Shown: positions 6,223-14,149, counted from the stretch's first letter. The stretch: 32,545 nt of DNA from an uncultured Ruthenibacterium sp. (GCA_910587145.1 CAJUMH010000002.1:70549-103093), one strand, 5' to 3'. The notes: a model not told the origin generated them from the sequence alone. Numbers and translations are program-made.

Positions 6223-8205
6223 CTACGGCTCGAAGGGCTCCATTTCCGGCAGAGAGAGGCCGAACACATCGCCCAGCTCCTGTAACAGGGCGGGGTAATC
6301 CTCGTCCTGCTGCTCTAACAGGTAGGTGATGCGCGCCGCATAGCAGTGGCCGTTGACGGGTTTGTCTGCGTAGAACAGGCTCATGCGCGGCAGGGTGTGA
6401 TTTTGTTCAAAATAGAATACCTGCTTTACGGCGACGCCGTATTCCTCACTGAACTCGGTTTCGGAGATGCCGTTCTCATAAAGATCCGCGCCCGATGCGG
6501 CAAAGGCATCGTACATTGTCGCCACGGCGTCCCGCGCGTCGCCCTCGGTCGGCACGATGGAGATCTCTACCTGCATGCCGTGCGCGCCGGCGGTAAGCGT
6601 GGCGCCGTCTTCGGAATAGGCCGGTGCGTCACAATAGGGAACATACGCTTCCACGAATCGGTTTTCGCCAAACGCCTCTGCGGGAGCAGGAAGATAGCCC
6701 ACCGCAATGTACCGGTAGTCCTGCTCCGAAGCCAGATGGAACAGCGACTGATAATTATCCCAGGTAATCTCGACGTGCTCGAGCTGTGCGTTTGAGGCCG
6801 GCTCCCTCCCGGACAGAGAGGAAGAGACAGCAGAGCGCGGGTCCGGCTCGGCGGCGCTCGTGCGGGGCAGATCGTCCTGCTTCGGGCGGCTGTACGAGGC
6901 GTTGGTGATGTCCACCGCAAGGAAGAGGCCGCCGAACAGCAGGATAAAAATCAGCGAAACAAGAACGCCGCGCCAGCGAAAGGGGACAGGCCGCCCGGCC
7001 GGCTGACAGCCGGCCGCAGGCGCAAGGCCCGGATAGCTTTTATGAACCGTAAGCCTGCGGCGCTTGCCGTGATTGGCAAGATACGAAAGTTTCCATGCCC
7101 ACCGCGTTTCCTTCAGCAACACGGCTTCCTGCAAACACAGCGCGACGGCCGTCTGCGACCCGGCTGCATGAAAACCGCCGGCACCCCGTACGTCCTCCAG
7201 CGAGCCGTATTGCCGGCTCTGGGCAGAATTTATTGCCGCAATCAGATGCTGCACACAAATCTTCGCGCGCTGCTGCTCCTCGGACGAAAGTTTGTGCCAG
7301 CGTGCGCCCGTGAGGGTGATGCTGCTGTTGGTAAAATGATAGCCCGGCTGATTGTTCAGCTGCTCTAAATTGATGCGCCAGAGCGTTTCGTTCACACGCG
7401 CAAACAGGAACGTGGTATCCGGCACATATACCATTGCGCCGCAAAAGAGGAACAGCGCGCACACGATCAGGACCATTCCGGTGAGAACCGGCGAAACATA
7501 CGCGCCGCTCAGCGCGAACAGCACAATGCCGGCCGCAAAGAAAAGTAGCGCAATGATAAGGCCGCCGTAGCGCGGTCTTGCCGTCATGTTTCGGTCGGGC
7601 GGGAAAAACTCCGCCTGCGCGGCTTGCTCCTGCGCCGCCGCGCCGTCTGCCGCCGCACCGTCCGCAGACGCTGCGGACATCGGCGCTGCCGGCGCGCTGC
7701 CGGCCGGCCCCGGCTGCATGCCGTTCATGGGCCCCGCCGGATACTGCGGCACGGGGGGCGCCAGGCTGCGGCGGATGGTGGGAACCGCGCCCAGCAGCGT
7801 GAATAAGTACAAAAGCGCAAGATTGCCCCAGAAAACCGCTTTGTCAAGGATCTCCAGCCGCAGCAGCTTCGGAATGGACAAAAACGCATCGGGCAGCGAC
7901 ATGCCGAGCTCCTGCACGATCTCGATCGTGATATCGAGGTGATGCGCAAAATACGTCATGATCAGGATGATCGCGCATGAAATGGCCGCGCCCTTTTTGC
8001 TGAGCGTTCCGGCCAGCTTTTCGTACCCCTTCAGCGCGCACACGGCCATTACAAGGCCGGATGCCGAGGCCACGGCATTCAGCCGGCCGATGAGGACAAT
8101 GCACACAACGCCTGCCAGCGAACCCAGCAGCGCGCCCAGCGTCCCGGCCGCCGTGCGCTCCTGTTTGGGTTCCCCACCCAAGGTGGGATCAAACTCAAAA
8201 TCCAT
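6223..8205 (-). CDS. Large multi-pass membrane protein of unknown function
   Basis: 660 aa; I do not recognise the family. Predicted layout: an acidic N-terminal tail, four hydrophobic segments (about 20-40, 44-60, 73-88, 125-142), a Pro/Ala-rich linker (148-200), two more helices (about 214-235, 240-262), a soluble domain of about 145 residues, a seventh helix (about 411-432), and a 228-residue C-terminal domain. The C-terminal domain probably faces outside and has aromatic-rich strands, for example around ITWDNYQSLFHLASEQDYRY. The ATG at 8205 follows GGGAGGAAT; longer upstream in-frame starts have no ribosome binding site. It is a single-gene unit ending at the terminator 5978-6024. Its neighbours (XpaC, TelA, LemA, TPM) suggest an envelope role, but this is association only. 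No catalytic motif was seen. Confidence 0.85.
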   Translation of the reverse strand: MDFEFDPTLGGEPKQERTAAGTLGALLGSLAGVVCIVLIGRLNAVASASGLVMAVCALKGYEKLAGTLSKKGAAISCAIILIMTYFAHHLDITIEIVQELGMSLPDAFLSIPKLLRLEILDKAVFWGNLALLYLFTLLGAVPTIRRSLAPPVPQYPAGPMNGMQPGPAGSAPAAPMSAASADGAAADGAAAQEQAAQAEFFPPDRNMTARPRYGGLIIALLFFAAGIVLFALSGAYVSPVLTGMVLIVCALFLFCGAMVYVPDTTFLFARVNETLWRINLEQLNNQPGYHFTNSSITLTGARWHKLSSEEQQRAKICVQHLIAAINSAQSRQYGSLEDVRGAGGFHAAGSQTAVALCLQEAVLLKETRWAWKLSYLANHGKRRRLTVHKSYPGLAPAAGCQPAGRPVPFRWRGVLVSLIFILLFGGLFLAVDITNASYSRPKQDDLPRTSAAEPDPRSAVSSSLSGREPASNAQLEHVEITWDNYQSLFHLASEQDYRYIAVGYLPAPAEAFGENRFVEAYVPYCDAPAYSEDGATLTAGAHGMQVEISIVPTEGDARDAVATMYDAFAASGADLYENGISETEFSEEYGVAVKQVFYFEQNHTLPRMSLFYADKPVNGHCYAARITYLLEQQDEDYPALLQELGDVFGLSLPEMEPFEP

Positions 8206-8405
8206 AAGATTCCTCCCTTTCCGCCCCGCTTTGGAGCTGCCGGAAAGCAAAGCCCCGCATTTAAAAAGGGCGGCCTTCTCCGCAGCCTCGCCTTGTGCCG
8301 CGGGGCAAACATCACTTACCATGGAATGCCGCGGTTGCAAATGACAGAGGGTGCGGTTACTGCTGCGTTACAAACAAAAACCAAAAACCGGAACAGCCAA
8401 AAGCA

Positions 8406-8439
8406 AAAGCCCCGAGAAATTCCTGTTTCTCGGGGCTTT
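8406..8439 (-). terminator. Terminator of the tRNA-Gly gene
   Basis: Perfect 14-bp arms 8406-8419 and 8426-8439 (AAAGCCCCGAGAAA and complement) with a 6-nt loop. In the minus direction it runs into TTTTGCTTTTGG. It lies 2 bp past the tRNA CCA end. Confidence 0.88.
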
Positions 8440-8441
8440 AT

Positions 8442-8517
8442 TGGAGCGGATTACGAGGCTCGAACTCGCCACCTTCTGCTTGGGAAGCAGACGCTCTACC
8501 GGATGAGCTAAATCCGC
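8442..8517 (-). tRNA. tRNA-Gly (anticodon CCC)
   Basis: 76 nt on the minus strand with a complete cloverleaf. The acceptor is GCGGATT paired with AATCCGC, with discriminator T and an encoded CCA. The D arm is GCTC/GAGC. The anticodon stem TCTGC/GCAGA encloses the loop TTCCCAA, so the anticodon is CCC, reading GGG. The T arm is GCGAG-TTCGAGC-CTCGT. It has its own promoter (8567-8595) and terminator (8406-8439), so it is a monocistronic tRNA gene. Confidence 0.97.
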
Positions 8518-8566
8518 GCAAAGAAAGCGCGCCATCCGCACCAAATGCGAGAATGGAACAAAATCT

Positions 8567-8595
8567 ATTGTACCCGCTGCGCGCGCGTTTGTCAA
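8567..8595 (-). promoter_or_regulatory. Promoter of tRNA-Gly
   Basis: On the minus strand, TTGACA (8590-8595) and TACAAT (8567-8572) are 17 bp apart, a near-consensus sigma-A promoter about 50 bp upstream of the mature tRNA 5' end. Confidence 0.88.
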
Positions 8596-8690
8596 TGGCT
8601 GTAAAAAAATTTTTTCGGGCGGGAAGAAAAGACTTTCGCCGGAAAGGCTCCGATGCCAACGAAAACGCCCGCCCGTTCCCCGGCCCCAAA

Positions 8691-8723
8691 ACACAGCCGG
8701 CCGGGCACGGCGTGCCCGGCCGG
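8691..8723 (-). terminator. Terminator of the purine permease gene
   Basis: Perfect 12-bp G+C arms 8697-8708 and 8712-8723 (CCGGCCGGGCAC and complement) with a 3-nt loop. On the minus strand it is followed by CTGTGTTTT. It lies 28 bp past the permease stop codon. Confidence 0.8.
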
Positions 8724-8751
8724 ACGCGGCGTTCGATTTTGAAAGGATCTC

Positions 8752-10173
8752 TCAGGCGATCAAGAAGAATTTTACCAGGAACAGCGCAGAAATCGCATAC
8801 GTGAGTACCGAAACCTCCTTTGCCTTGCCGGTGAATACCTTCAGCACCGTGTAGGCGATGAGGCCGATGCCGATGGCATGGCCGATGGAGCCGGAGACGG
8901 GCATCGCAATCAGCATCAGCGCCACGGGAACGATCTGCGATTTATCCCCGAAGTTTACGTTCTTCAGGCCGCTCAGCATCAGGATGCCCACATAGATGAG
9001 CGCTGCGGAGGTGGCGGCGGCAGGGATAACGGCCGCGATGGGCGCGATGAACATGCACAGCAGGAACAGAACGCCCGTGGTGAGCGCGGTAAGGCCCGTG
9101 CGCCCGCCTGCCTCCACACCGGCGGCGGATTCCACAAACGTGGTGATGGTGGAGGTGCCCGTGCAGGCGCCCGTCACGGTGCCCACGGCGTCGGCCAGCA
9201 GGGCCTCCTTCATGTTGGGCATTTTGCCGTCTTTATCCACCATCCCGGCGCGGGAGGCGGTGCCCACCAGCGTGCCGATGGTATCGAACATATCAATCAT
9301 GCAGAACGTGATGATCAGCGTTACGGCTGTGAACCAGCCGATGCTGACAAAGCCGGAGAAATTGAATTTGAACAGCGTTGTTTCCACCATATCGCCGAAG
9401 GGCGGCAGGAACGAAGCCGTTGCCAGAGCGGCGAACGGGTTGGTGTGCAAAAACAGCGCAGAGCCGGCCCAGTAGATCACAGAGGCAAACAGCATGCCGA
9501 GCAGCACCGAGCCGCGCACGCCCTTGTGATCCAGAATCAGAATGGCAAAAAGGCCCAGGAACATGGTAACGACGGTAAGCACCATCGCGCCGTAGCCGGA
9601 GCCCATGCTCGTCTGCGCAACGCTGGGCGTGAGCGCGCCAAAGAAATCACGCATGGCGAAGAACGGGCCGCCCGTTTCGGAATAGATGCCCGCGTTGGAG
9701 CCGAAGCCGATGTTCATCAGCATCAGGCCGATGGCCGGGGCAATGCCCAGACGCACGCCCAGCGGAATGGCGTCCACGATCTTTTCGCGGATGCTGAGCA
9801 CGGAGAGCACGACAAAAACAATGCCCTCTACCAGAATGATAACGAGCGCGGCCTGGAACGATGCCACATAGCTCATGCCGGTGAGCGCCGCAATGTTGGC
9901 CACAACTACCGCAAAAAAGCTGTTCAGGCCCATGCCCGGCGCCATGGCAAAGGGCTTGTTTGCCAGAAACGCCATCACAAACATGCCAATGGCAGAGGCA
10001 ATGCAGGTGGCGAGGAACACGCCGTTCCACAGCGCCGAGCCAACGTCAAAGCCCGTAAGCAGATTGGGGTTCAGGGCGATGATGTACGCCATCGTCATGA
10101 ACGTGGACAGGCCCGCGATGATCTCGGTGCGCACGTCGGTGCCGTTTTCTTTCAGACGAAAGAATTTTTCCAT
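8752..10173 (-). CDS. PbuG/AzgA-type purine permease (NCS2 family)
   Basis: 473-aa polytopic permease, full length for the AzgA-like branch of nucleobase transporters, which import guanine, hypoxanthine or adenine by proton symport. It starts with the branch-typical MEKFFRLKENGTDVRTE (1-17). It carries the APGMGLN substrate-site motif (78-84), FDTIGTLVG, and the C-terminal TSTITTFVESAAGVEAGGRTG signature region. Well over ten hydrophobic segments are visible. The ATG at 10173 follows AAAGGAGGAA (10178-10187). Upstream lies a guanine-class riboswitch with a terminator, which strongly supports guanine or hypoxanthine as substrate and predicts repression when guanine is plentiful. The exact substrate (PbuG-like versus PbuO-like) cannot be decided from sequence, so no symbol is given. 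Confidence 0.93.
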   Translation of the reverse strand: MEKFFRLKENGTDVRTEIIAGLSTFMTMAYIIALNPNLLTGFDVGSALWNGVFLATCIASAIGMFVMAFLANKPFAMAPGMGLNSFFAVVVANIAALTGMSYVASFQAALVIILVEGIVFVVLSVLSIREKIVDAIPLGVRLGIAPAIGLMLMNIGFGSNAGIYSETGGPFFAMRDFFGALTPSVAQTSMGSGYGAMVLTVVTMFLGLFAILILDHKGVRGSVLLGMLFASVIYWAGSALFLHTNPFAALATASFLPPFGDMVETTLFKFNFSGFVSIGWFTAVTLIITFCMIDMFDTIGTLVGTASRAGMVDKDGKMPNMKEALLADAVGTVTGACTGTSTITTFVESAAGVEAGGRTGLTALTTGVLFLLCMFIAPIAAVIPAAATSAALIYVGILMLSGLKNVNFGDKSQIVPVALMLIAMPVSGSIGHAIGIGLIAYTVLKVFTGKAKEVSVLTYAISALFLVKFFLIA

Positions 10174-10287
10174 GATCTTCCTCCTTTAATGTGGGACAGC
10201 AAAAGGGGCCGGAGCCTGCCGAAAAGCGGCGGGGGCCCGGTTTTCTTCTGCTATGGATCTGCAAAACGGGACGTTCCCGTCTGCTGC

Positions 10288-10313
10288 AAAAAACGGACGG
10301 GCTGCCCCGTCCG
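10288..10313 (-). terminator. Riboswitch-controlled terminator (expression platform)
   Basis: Minus-strand stem CGGACGGG/CCCGTCCG (arms 10306-10313 and 10294-10301) with a 4-nt loop is followed at once by TTTTTT (10288-10293). It lies between the aptamer and the permease start, about 115 bp before the ATG, as expected for a transcription-attenuating OFF switch. A second imperfect G+C hairpin closer to the ribosome binding site (about 10204-10241) may add to the control. Confidence 0.85.
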
Positions 10314-10382
10314 CTGTGCGCAAAACAGCAAAAGCCGCAGGCCCTTTTTGAAAAAAACGGCTTGTCCGCGGCGGTGGCTGTC

Positions 10383-10503
10383 TGCTTCAATAGTCGGACG
10401 GTTGAAACGGCTGCCCGGTAGAAACTGCCGGCCCGTACCGCAAAAAGGAGAAACAGCGCGTGCTCCCCCGGCGGGTAAATTTTGCCGGCATTATATTGAA
10501 ACA
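10383..10503 (-). promoter_or_regulatory. Guanine-class purine riboswitch aptamer with expanded P2
   Basis: Reading the minus strand: P1 is TGTTTCAAT (10503-10495) pairing with ATTGAAGCA (10391-10383). J1/2 is TATAAT. J2/3 is AGTTTCTACC, exactly as in the xpt-type aptamer. P3 starts CGGGCA and ends GTCCG, and J3/1 is GACTA. The C in GACTA is the specificity base that selects guanine over adenine. P2 is GCCGGC (10489-10484) pairing with GCCGGC (10432-10427), but 51 nt lie between these arms instead of the usual short loop, so the aptamer is about 45 nt longer than typical. It is located directly upstream of a purine permease. Confidence 0.88.
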
Positions 10504-10539
10504 TGGTTCATAGATGGCTGAAAAGAAAAATATGCTTTT

Positions 10540-10568
10540 ATTGTATCGGAAATCCACCCGAAAAGCAA
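10540..10568 (-). promoter_or_regulatory. Promoter of the riboswitch-permease unit
   Basis: On the minus strand, TTGCTT (10563-10568) and TACAAT (10540-10545) are 17 bp apart. The predicted start lies some 30 nt before the riboswitch P1 helix. Confidence 0.75.
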
Positions 10569-10784
10569 GGTGCAGATTCGCCGATTTTTTGAGCCTTTTT
10601 GCACGCTGTTTGGGCAAAACAGTACGAAAAGGAAATTTTTTGCGCGAACAGCGCGTCTAAAGGGCAGAAAAACGCGCCGCCCCGCCCGGCGATGCCCGAA
10701 CGCGCGCGGAGAAGATTGGGGCAGAAGCTTTTCCGAAAACGTCCGAAAAAGCTCGAATTTATTCGAACGGGGCAAATTCGGACT

Positions 10785-10813
10785 TTGTCAAATCCGCGCA
10801 AATATGCTATACT
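10785..10813 (+). promoter_or_regulatory. Promoter of the nfeD-SPFH locus
   Basis: TTGTCA (10785-10790) and TATACT (10808-10813) are separated by 17 bp. The leader before the NfeD start holds two small G+C hairpins (around 10831-10847 and 10868-10882). The stretch 10569-10784 between this promoter and the divergent permease promoter holds nothing I can name. Confidence 0.8.
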
Positions 10814-10900
10814 GATATCACGATCAAAACAGCGGCGGGACGCTGCTTTGAACGATGGAAAACATTGCCGCGCACTGCGCGGTGGAAAGGCAGGGAAAGA

Positions 10901-11353
10901 ATGGTCTTTACTCTAAACTCAATCCTTTGGCTGATGCTGCTGATCGCGCTTATCGTGTTCGAGGCGGTAACGGTGAACCTTGTTTCCATCTGGTTTGCCG
11001 TGGGCGCGGCATCTGCGCTGGTTACATCGGCGTTTACCGATTCCGGCAAGATCCAGTTCATCGTATTCGTGCTGGTCAGTGTTGCGGCGCTGGTTGTAAC
11101 GCGTCCGCTGGCAAAGCGCTACGCGAAGGAGCGTGCCGTGCCCACCAACGCGGGGCGCAACGTGGGCCGCAAGGGGCAGGCGCTGGTGGAGATCACGCCG
11201 GATGTTCCGGGCCGTGTGCGGCTGGATGGTGTGGATTGGATGGCGCGCAGCGATACGCCCATCGCAGACGGAACGCTGTGCGAGGTGCTGGCCGTAGAGG
11301 GGGCGGCGCTGGTGGTGCGTCCTCTGGAGGAGGCCGAGGCCCCGAAAGCGTAA
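10901..11353 (+). CDS. NfeD-family membrane protein
   Basis: 150 aa. Three hydrophobic segments (about 8-25, 27-45, 50-68) are followed by a C-terminal OB-fold (about 82-143) with the family pattern: G near 92, a VRLDGVDWMARSD strand pair, then GTLCEVLAVEGAALVVRP. This is the short NfeD type (YuaF-like), lacking the ClpP-like protease domain. NfeD proteins partner with SPFH scaffold proteins in membrane microdomains, and such genes follow directly here. The ATG at 10901 was chosen over one 36 bp upstream because it begins at the usual hydrophobic N-terminus; the ribosome binding site (AGGGAAAG) is mediocre. It is the first gene of the operon from the promoter at 10785-10813. Confidence 0.88.
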   Translation: MVFTLNSILWLMLLIALIVFEAVTVNLVSIWFAVGAASALVTSAFTDSGKIQFIVFVLVSVAALVVTRPLAKRYAKERAVPTNAGRNVGRKGQALVEITPDVPGRVRLDGVDWMARSDTPIADGTLCEVLAVEGAALVVRPLEEAEAPKA

Positions 11354-11446
11354 GAACTGCCAAAAGAAAGCGCTTTGCGCTCTGCGTGGCGAAAAGCGCG
11401 CGCAGACGCAGGCCAATAAATTTAAAGCTGAGGAGGAATATTCAAA

Positions 11447-12334
11447 ATGGGTTGGTTAATTCTGTTGCTGGTCGTGATCGTGATCGCCGCGGTCGTGCTT
11501 ATCGCGAACATTGCGGTCGTTCCGCAGGCGTATACCTATGTGGTAGAGCGTCTTGGCATCTACGATACCACTTGGGACGCAGGCTTCCACTTTAAGATGC
11601 CGTTTGTTACACGCATCGCCAAAAAGGTTTCGATGAAGGAGCAGGTGGTGGATTTTAAGCCGCAGCCTGTGATTACGCGCGATAATGTTACGATGCAGAT
11701 CGACACGGTGGTATTCTTCCAGATCACCGATGCGAAGCTGTTCACCTACGGTGTCGAGCGTCCGCTGTCCGCCATCGAGAATCTGTGCGCAACCACGCTG
11801 CGCAACATCATCGGCGATATGGAGCTCGACCATACACTCACCAGCCGCGACACCATTAATACCAAGATTACAGCCATTCTGGACGAAGCCACCGACAAGT
11901 GGGGCATTAAGGTGAACCGCGTTGAGGTGAAGAACATCATTCCGCCTGCCGAGATCCAGGACGCGATGGAAAAGCAGATGAAGGCCGAACGTCAGCGCCG
12001 CGAGAGCATCCTGCGCGCCGAGGGCGAAAAGCGCAGCGCCATTCTTGTGGCCGAGGGCGAAAAAGAGAGCGCTATCCTGCGCGCAGATGCTGTGCGCGAG
12101 CAGCGCATTCGCGAGGCACAGGGCGAGGCGCAGGCCATCATGGAGGTGCAGAAGGCTCTGGCGGATTCCATCCGCCTGCTGAACGAGGCTGCCCCGAACG
12201 ACAAGGTGCTGGCTTTGAAGAGCCTCGAGGCGCTGCAGAAGGTGGCCGACGGCAAGGCGACAAAGCTGATTATCCCGAGCGAGATCCAAAACCTTACCGG
12301 CCTGCTGGCCGCCGCGAAGGAAACCGTAAATTAA
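11447..12334 (+). CDS. Stomatin/paraslipin-type SPFH (band 7) protein
   Basis: 295 aa. An N-terminal membrane anchor (about 2-20) is followed by a band 7 domain (about 22-185), opening with VPQAYTYVVERLGIYDTTWDAGFHFKMPF split over 25-53 and containing VDFKPQPVITRDNV. A charged helical repeat region with several AEGEK/AEGEKESAILRAD units follows (about 186-235), then a C-terminal helix. This matches QmcA/paraslipin-like proteins, which oligomerise as membrane scaffolds. The ATG at 11447 has AGGAGG 10 nt upstream. It is 93 bp after nfeD in the same direction and followed by a strong terminator, so nfeD and this gene form a two-gene unit. Confidence 0.92.
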   Translation: MGWLILLLVVIVIAAVVLIANIAVVPQAYTYVVERLGIYDTTWDAGFHFKMPFVTRIAKKVSMKEQVVDFKPQPVITRDNVTMQIDTVVFFQITDAKLFTYGVERPLSAIENLCATTLRNIIGDMELDHTLTSRDTINTKITAILDEATDKWGIKVNRVEVKNIIPPAEIQDAMEKQMKAERQRRESILRAEGEKRSAILVAEGEKESAILRADAVREQRIREAQGEAQAIMEVQKALADSIRLLNEAAPNDKVLALKSLEALQKVADGKATKLIIPSEIQNLTGLLAAAKETVN

Positions 12335-12367
12335 ACACAAAGCCGGGCTCACACGCAAAACGGCAAA

Positions 12368-12398
12368 GGGCGCGGTGGGGTACACCGCGCCCTTTTTT
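12368..12398 (+). terminator. Intrinsic terminator after the stomatin-type gene
   Basis: Perfect 10-bp stem GGGCGCGGTG/CACCGCGCCC (12368-12377 and 12383-12392) with a 5-nt loop is followed by TTTTTT (12393-12398). It separates this gene from the flotillin gene. Confidence 0.92.
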
Positions 12399-12585
12399 AA
12401 ACGCCCTTGACGGGCGCTGCCGGCTGCGTCATCAAGGCTTGGAATACACAAAGCATCCCGGTACTTTTTTCCGTGCGGCCACCCCTGCCAGCGCACCCGC
12501 ACTGCAAGGCGGGTTTCAAGACGCTTTGACTTCGGATCTTGCTGCCCGTTTGTTTCGCTGCTTTTTAATGAAGGAGGCTTTTGCT

Positions 12586-14037
12586 ATGTATTGGCTCATC
12601 GCATTGGGAACCGTTGTTCTTTTGGCCGCGCTGCTGCTTGTATCGGGCTATGTGAAGGCGTCGCCCGATACCGCCTATATCATCTCCGGCCTGCGCCGCA
12701 CGCCGAAGGTGCTCATCGGCAAGGCCGGCATCAAGATTCCGTTTTTTGAAAAAAAGGACGAGCTCAGCCTGCAGCTGATCCCCATTGATGTGAAAACCTC
12801 CAGCGCCGTGCCGACGGCGGATTACATCAATATTAAGGTGGACGCAGCCGTCAACGTAAAGATCAGCGACACGCCGTCGCTTTTGAATCTGGCGGCGCAG
12901 AACTTTTTGAACCGTAAGGTGGACTATATCGCCAGCGTTGCGCGCGAGGTGCTGGAGGGCAACATGCGCGAGATCGTCGGCAAGATGGAGCTGCAGGAGA
13001 TGGTGTCCGACCGGCAGAAATTCGCGAACCTTGTAAAGGAAAACGCAGAGCCGGATCTTGCCGCGATGGGCCTTGATATCGTCAGCTTCAATGTGCAGAA
13101 CTTTGTGGACGACAGCGCCGTGATCGAAAACCTCGGCGTGGACAACATTGTCAAGATCCAGAAAAACGCCGCCATCTCCCGCGCCGTGAGCGAAAAAGAG
13201 ATCGCCCGTGCCCGCGCCATCGCCCAGAAGGAGGCCAACGACGCCGAGGTGGCCGCCGCGCAGGAGATCGCCGAAAAGAAAACCGAGCTCGCCATCCGCC
13301 AGGCCGAGCTGCAAAAGGCCAGCGATACCAAGCGCGCCGAGGCCGATGCGGCCTATCGCATCCAGGAGGAGCAGCAGCGCAAATCCATCGAGATTACCTC
13401 TGCCGAGGCCAACATCGCCAAGCAGGAAAAAGAGATCCTGCTCAAGCAGAAGGAGGCCGAGGTGATGGAGCAATCGCTGGACGCGCAGGTGAAGAAAAAG
13501 GCCGAGGCCGAGCGTTTTGCGCGCCAGCAGAAGGCAGACGCCGAGCTGTACGAGCGCCAGCGTGAGGCGGAAGCGAAAAAATATGAGCAGGAGCAGCAGG
13601 CCGAAGCCATGAAGGTGCAGGCCGAGGCCGAAAAATTTGCCCGTTCGCAGGAGGCCGAGGGCATCCGCGCCAAGGGTCTTGCCGAAGCGGAGGCCATTCG
13701 CGCCAAGGCAGTGGCCGAGGCCGAGGGCATCGAGAAAAAGGCCGAGGCCATGACGAAGATGGGCAGGGCCGCCGTGCTGGAGATGTACTTCAACGCTTTG
13801 CCGGACGTGGTGAAAAACGCCGCCGAGCCGCTGTCGAAGGTGGATAAAATTACAATGTACGGCGAGGGCAACGGCGCGAAGCTGACGAAGGATATCATGC
13901 AGACCGTTACACAGGTGACGGACGGCCTGCGCGAGAGCACCGGTGTCGATCTGCAGAGCGTGCTGTCCGGCTTTTTGGGCGGCAAGCTGGCAGACATCAC
14001 GGCCGCAAACGGCAAAGCAGAGCATCCGGCCGAATAA
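12586..14037 (+). CDS. floT: Flotillin-like SPFH protein (FloT/YuaG type)
   Basis: 483 aa, close to the usual flotillin size. It has an N-terminal membrane-inserting segment (about 3-21), a band 7 domain (about 25-200) and a long coiled-coil flotillin domain rich in EA/AEA repeats (about 205-420, with many KAEAE-type units), then a C-terminal region ending LQSVLSGFLGGKLAD. Flotillins scaffold functional membrane microdomains and affect fluidity and signalling. The ATG at 12586 has AGGAGG (12572-12577) upstream; an in-frame extension to 12439 overlaps leader sequence and is not family-like. It lies downstream of NfeD and the stomatin-type gene but behind a terminator. No promoter was clear in the 251-bp gap, so separate or read-through expression is open. 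Confidence 0.92.
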   Translation: MYWLIALGTVVLLAALLLVSGYVKASPDTAYIISGLRRTPKVLIGKAGIKIPFFEKKDELSLQLIPIDVKTSSAVPTADYINIKVDAAVNVKISDTPSLLNLAAQNFLNRKVDYIASVAREVLEGNMREIVGKMELQEMVSDRQKFANLVKENAEPDLAAMGLDIVSFNVQNFVDDSAVIENLGVDNIVKIQKNAAISRAVSEKEIARARAIAQKEANDAEVAAAQEIAEKKTELAIRQAELQKASDTKRAEADAAYRIQEEQQRKSIEITSAEANIAKQEKEILLKQKEAEVMEQSLDAQVKKKAEAERFARQQKADAELYERQREAEAKKYEQEQQAEAMKVQAEAEKFARSQEAEGIRAKGLAEAEAIRAKAVAEAEGIEKKAEAMTKMGRAAVLEMYFNALPDVVKNAAEPLSKVDKITMYGEGNGAKLTKDIMQTVTQVTDGLRESTGVDLQSVLSGFLGGKLADITAANGKAEHPAE

Positions 14038-14060
14038 GCTTTCGCAGAAAGGCATATGTT

Positions 14061-14105
14061 ATGGAAAACCGTTTTGAAATGCCGTTCTTTTCGAGCGTAT
14101 CATAA
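14061..14105 (+). CDS. Possible 14-aa leaderless-looking small ORF
   Basis: ATG at 14061 encodes MENRFEMPFFSSVS, with AGAAAGG (14047-14053) at a usable distance. It ends one base before the right-hand terminator hairpin, 23 bp after floT. Short ORFs of this size arise by chance; no homolog is recognised, so treat it as speculative. Confidence 0.15.
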   Translation: MENRFEMPFFSSVS

Positions 14106-14149
14106 AGCAGCACGTCCCCCGGCATCCGTTTGCCGGGGGACGTGCTGCT
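14106..14149. terminator. Palindromic hairpin between convergent floT and glycosidase genes
   Basis: Perfect 18-bp arms 14106-14123 and 14132-14149 (AGCAGCACGTCCCCCGGC and complement) with an 8-nt loop. T-tracts are poor on both sides (TTTATG on the minus strand, GAAAAC on the plus strand). Position between converging genes suggests a shared bidirectional terminator. Confidence 0.7.

Noticed and set aside
8878..10521. Long plus-strand open frame opposite the permease and riboswitch
   Set aside because: His/Arg/Gly-rich translation without domain pattern, antisense to a full-length permease and crossing its riboswitch; a codon-bias shadow.
12565..14055. Long minus-strand open frame opposite the flotillin gene
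   Set aside because: Leu/Gly/His-rich shadow of the repetitive EA-rich coiled coil; no ribosome binding site.
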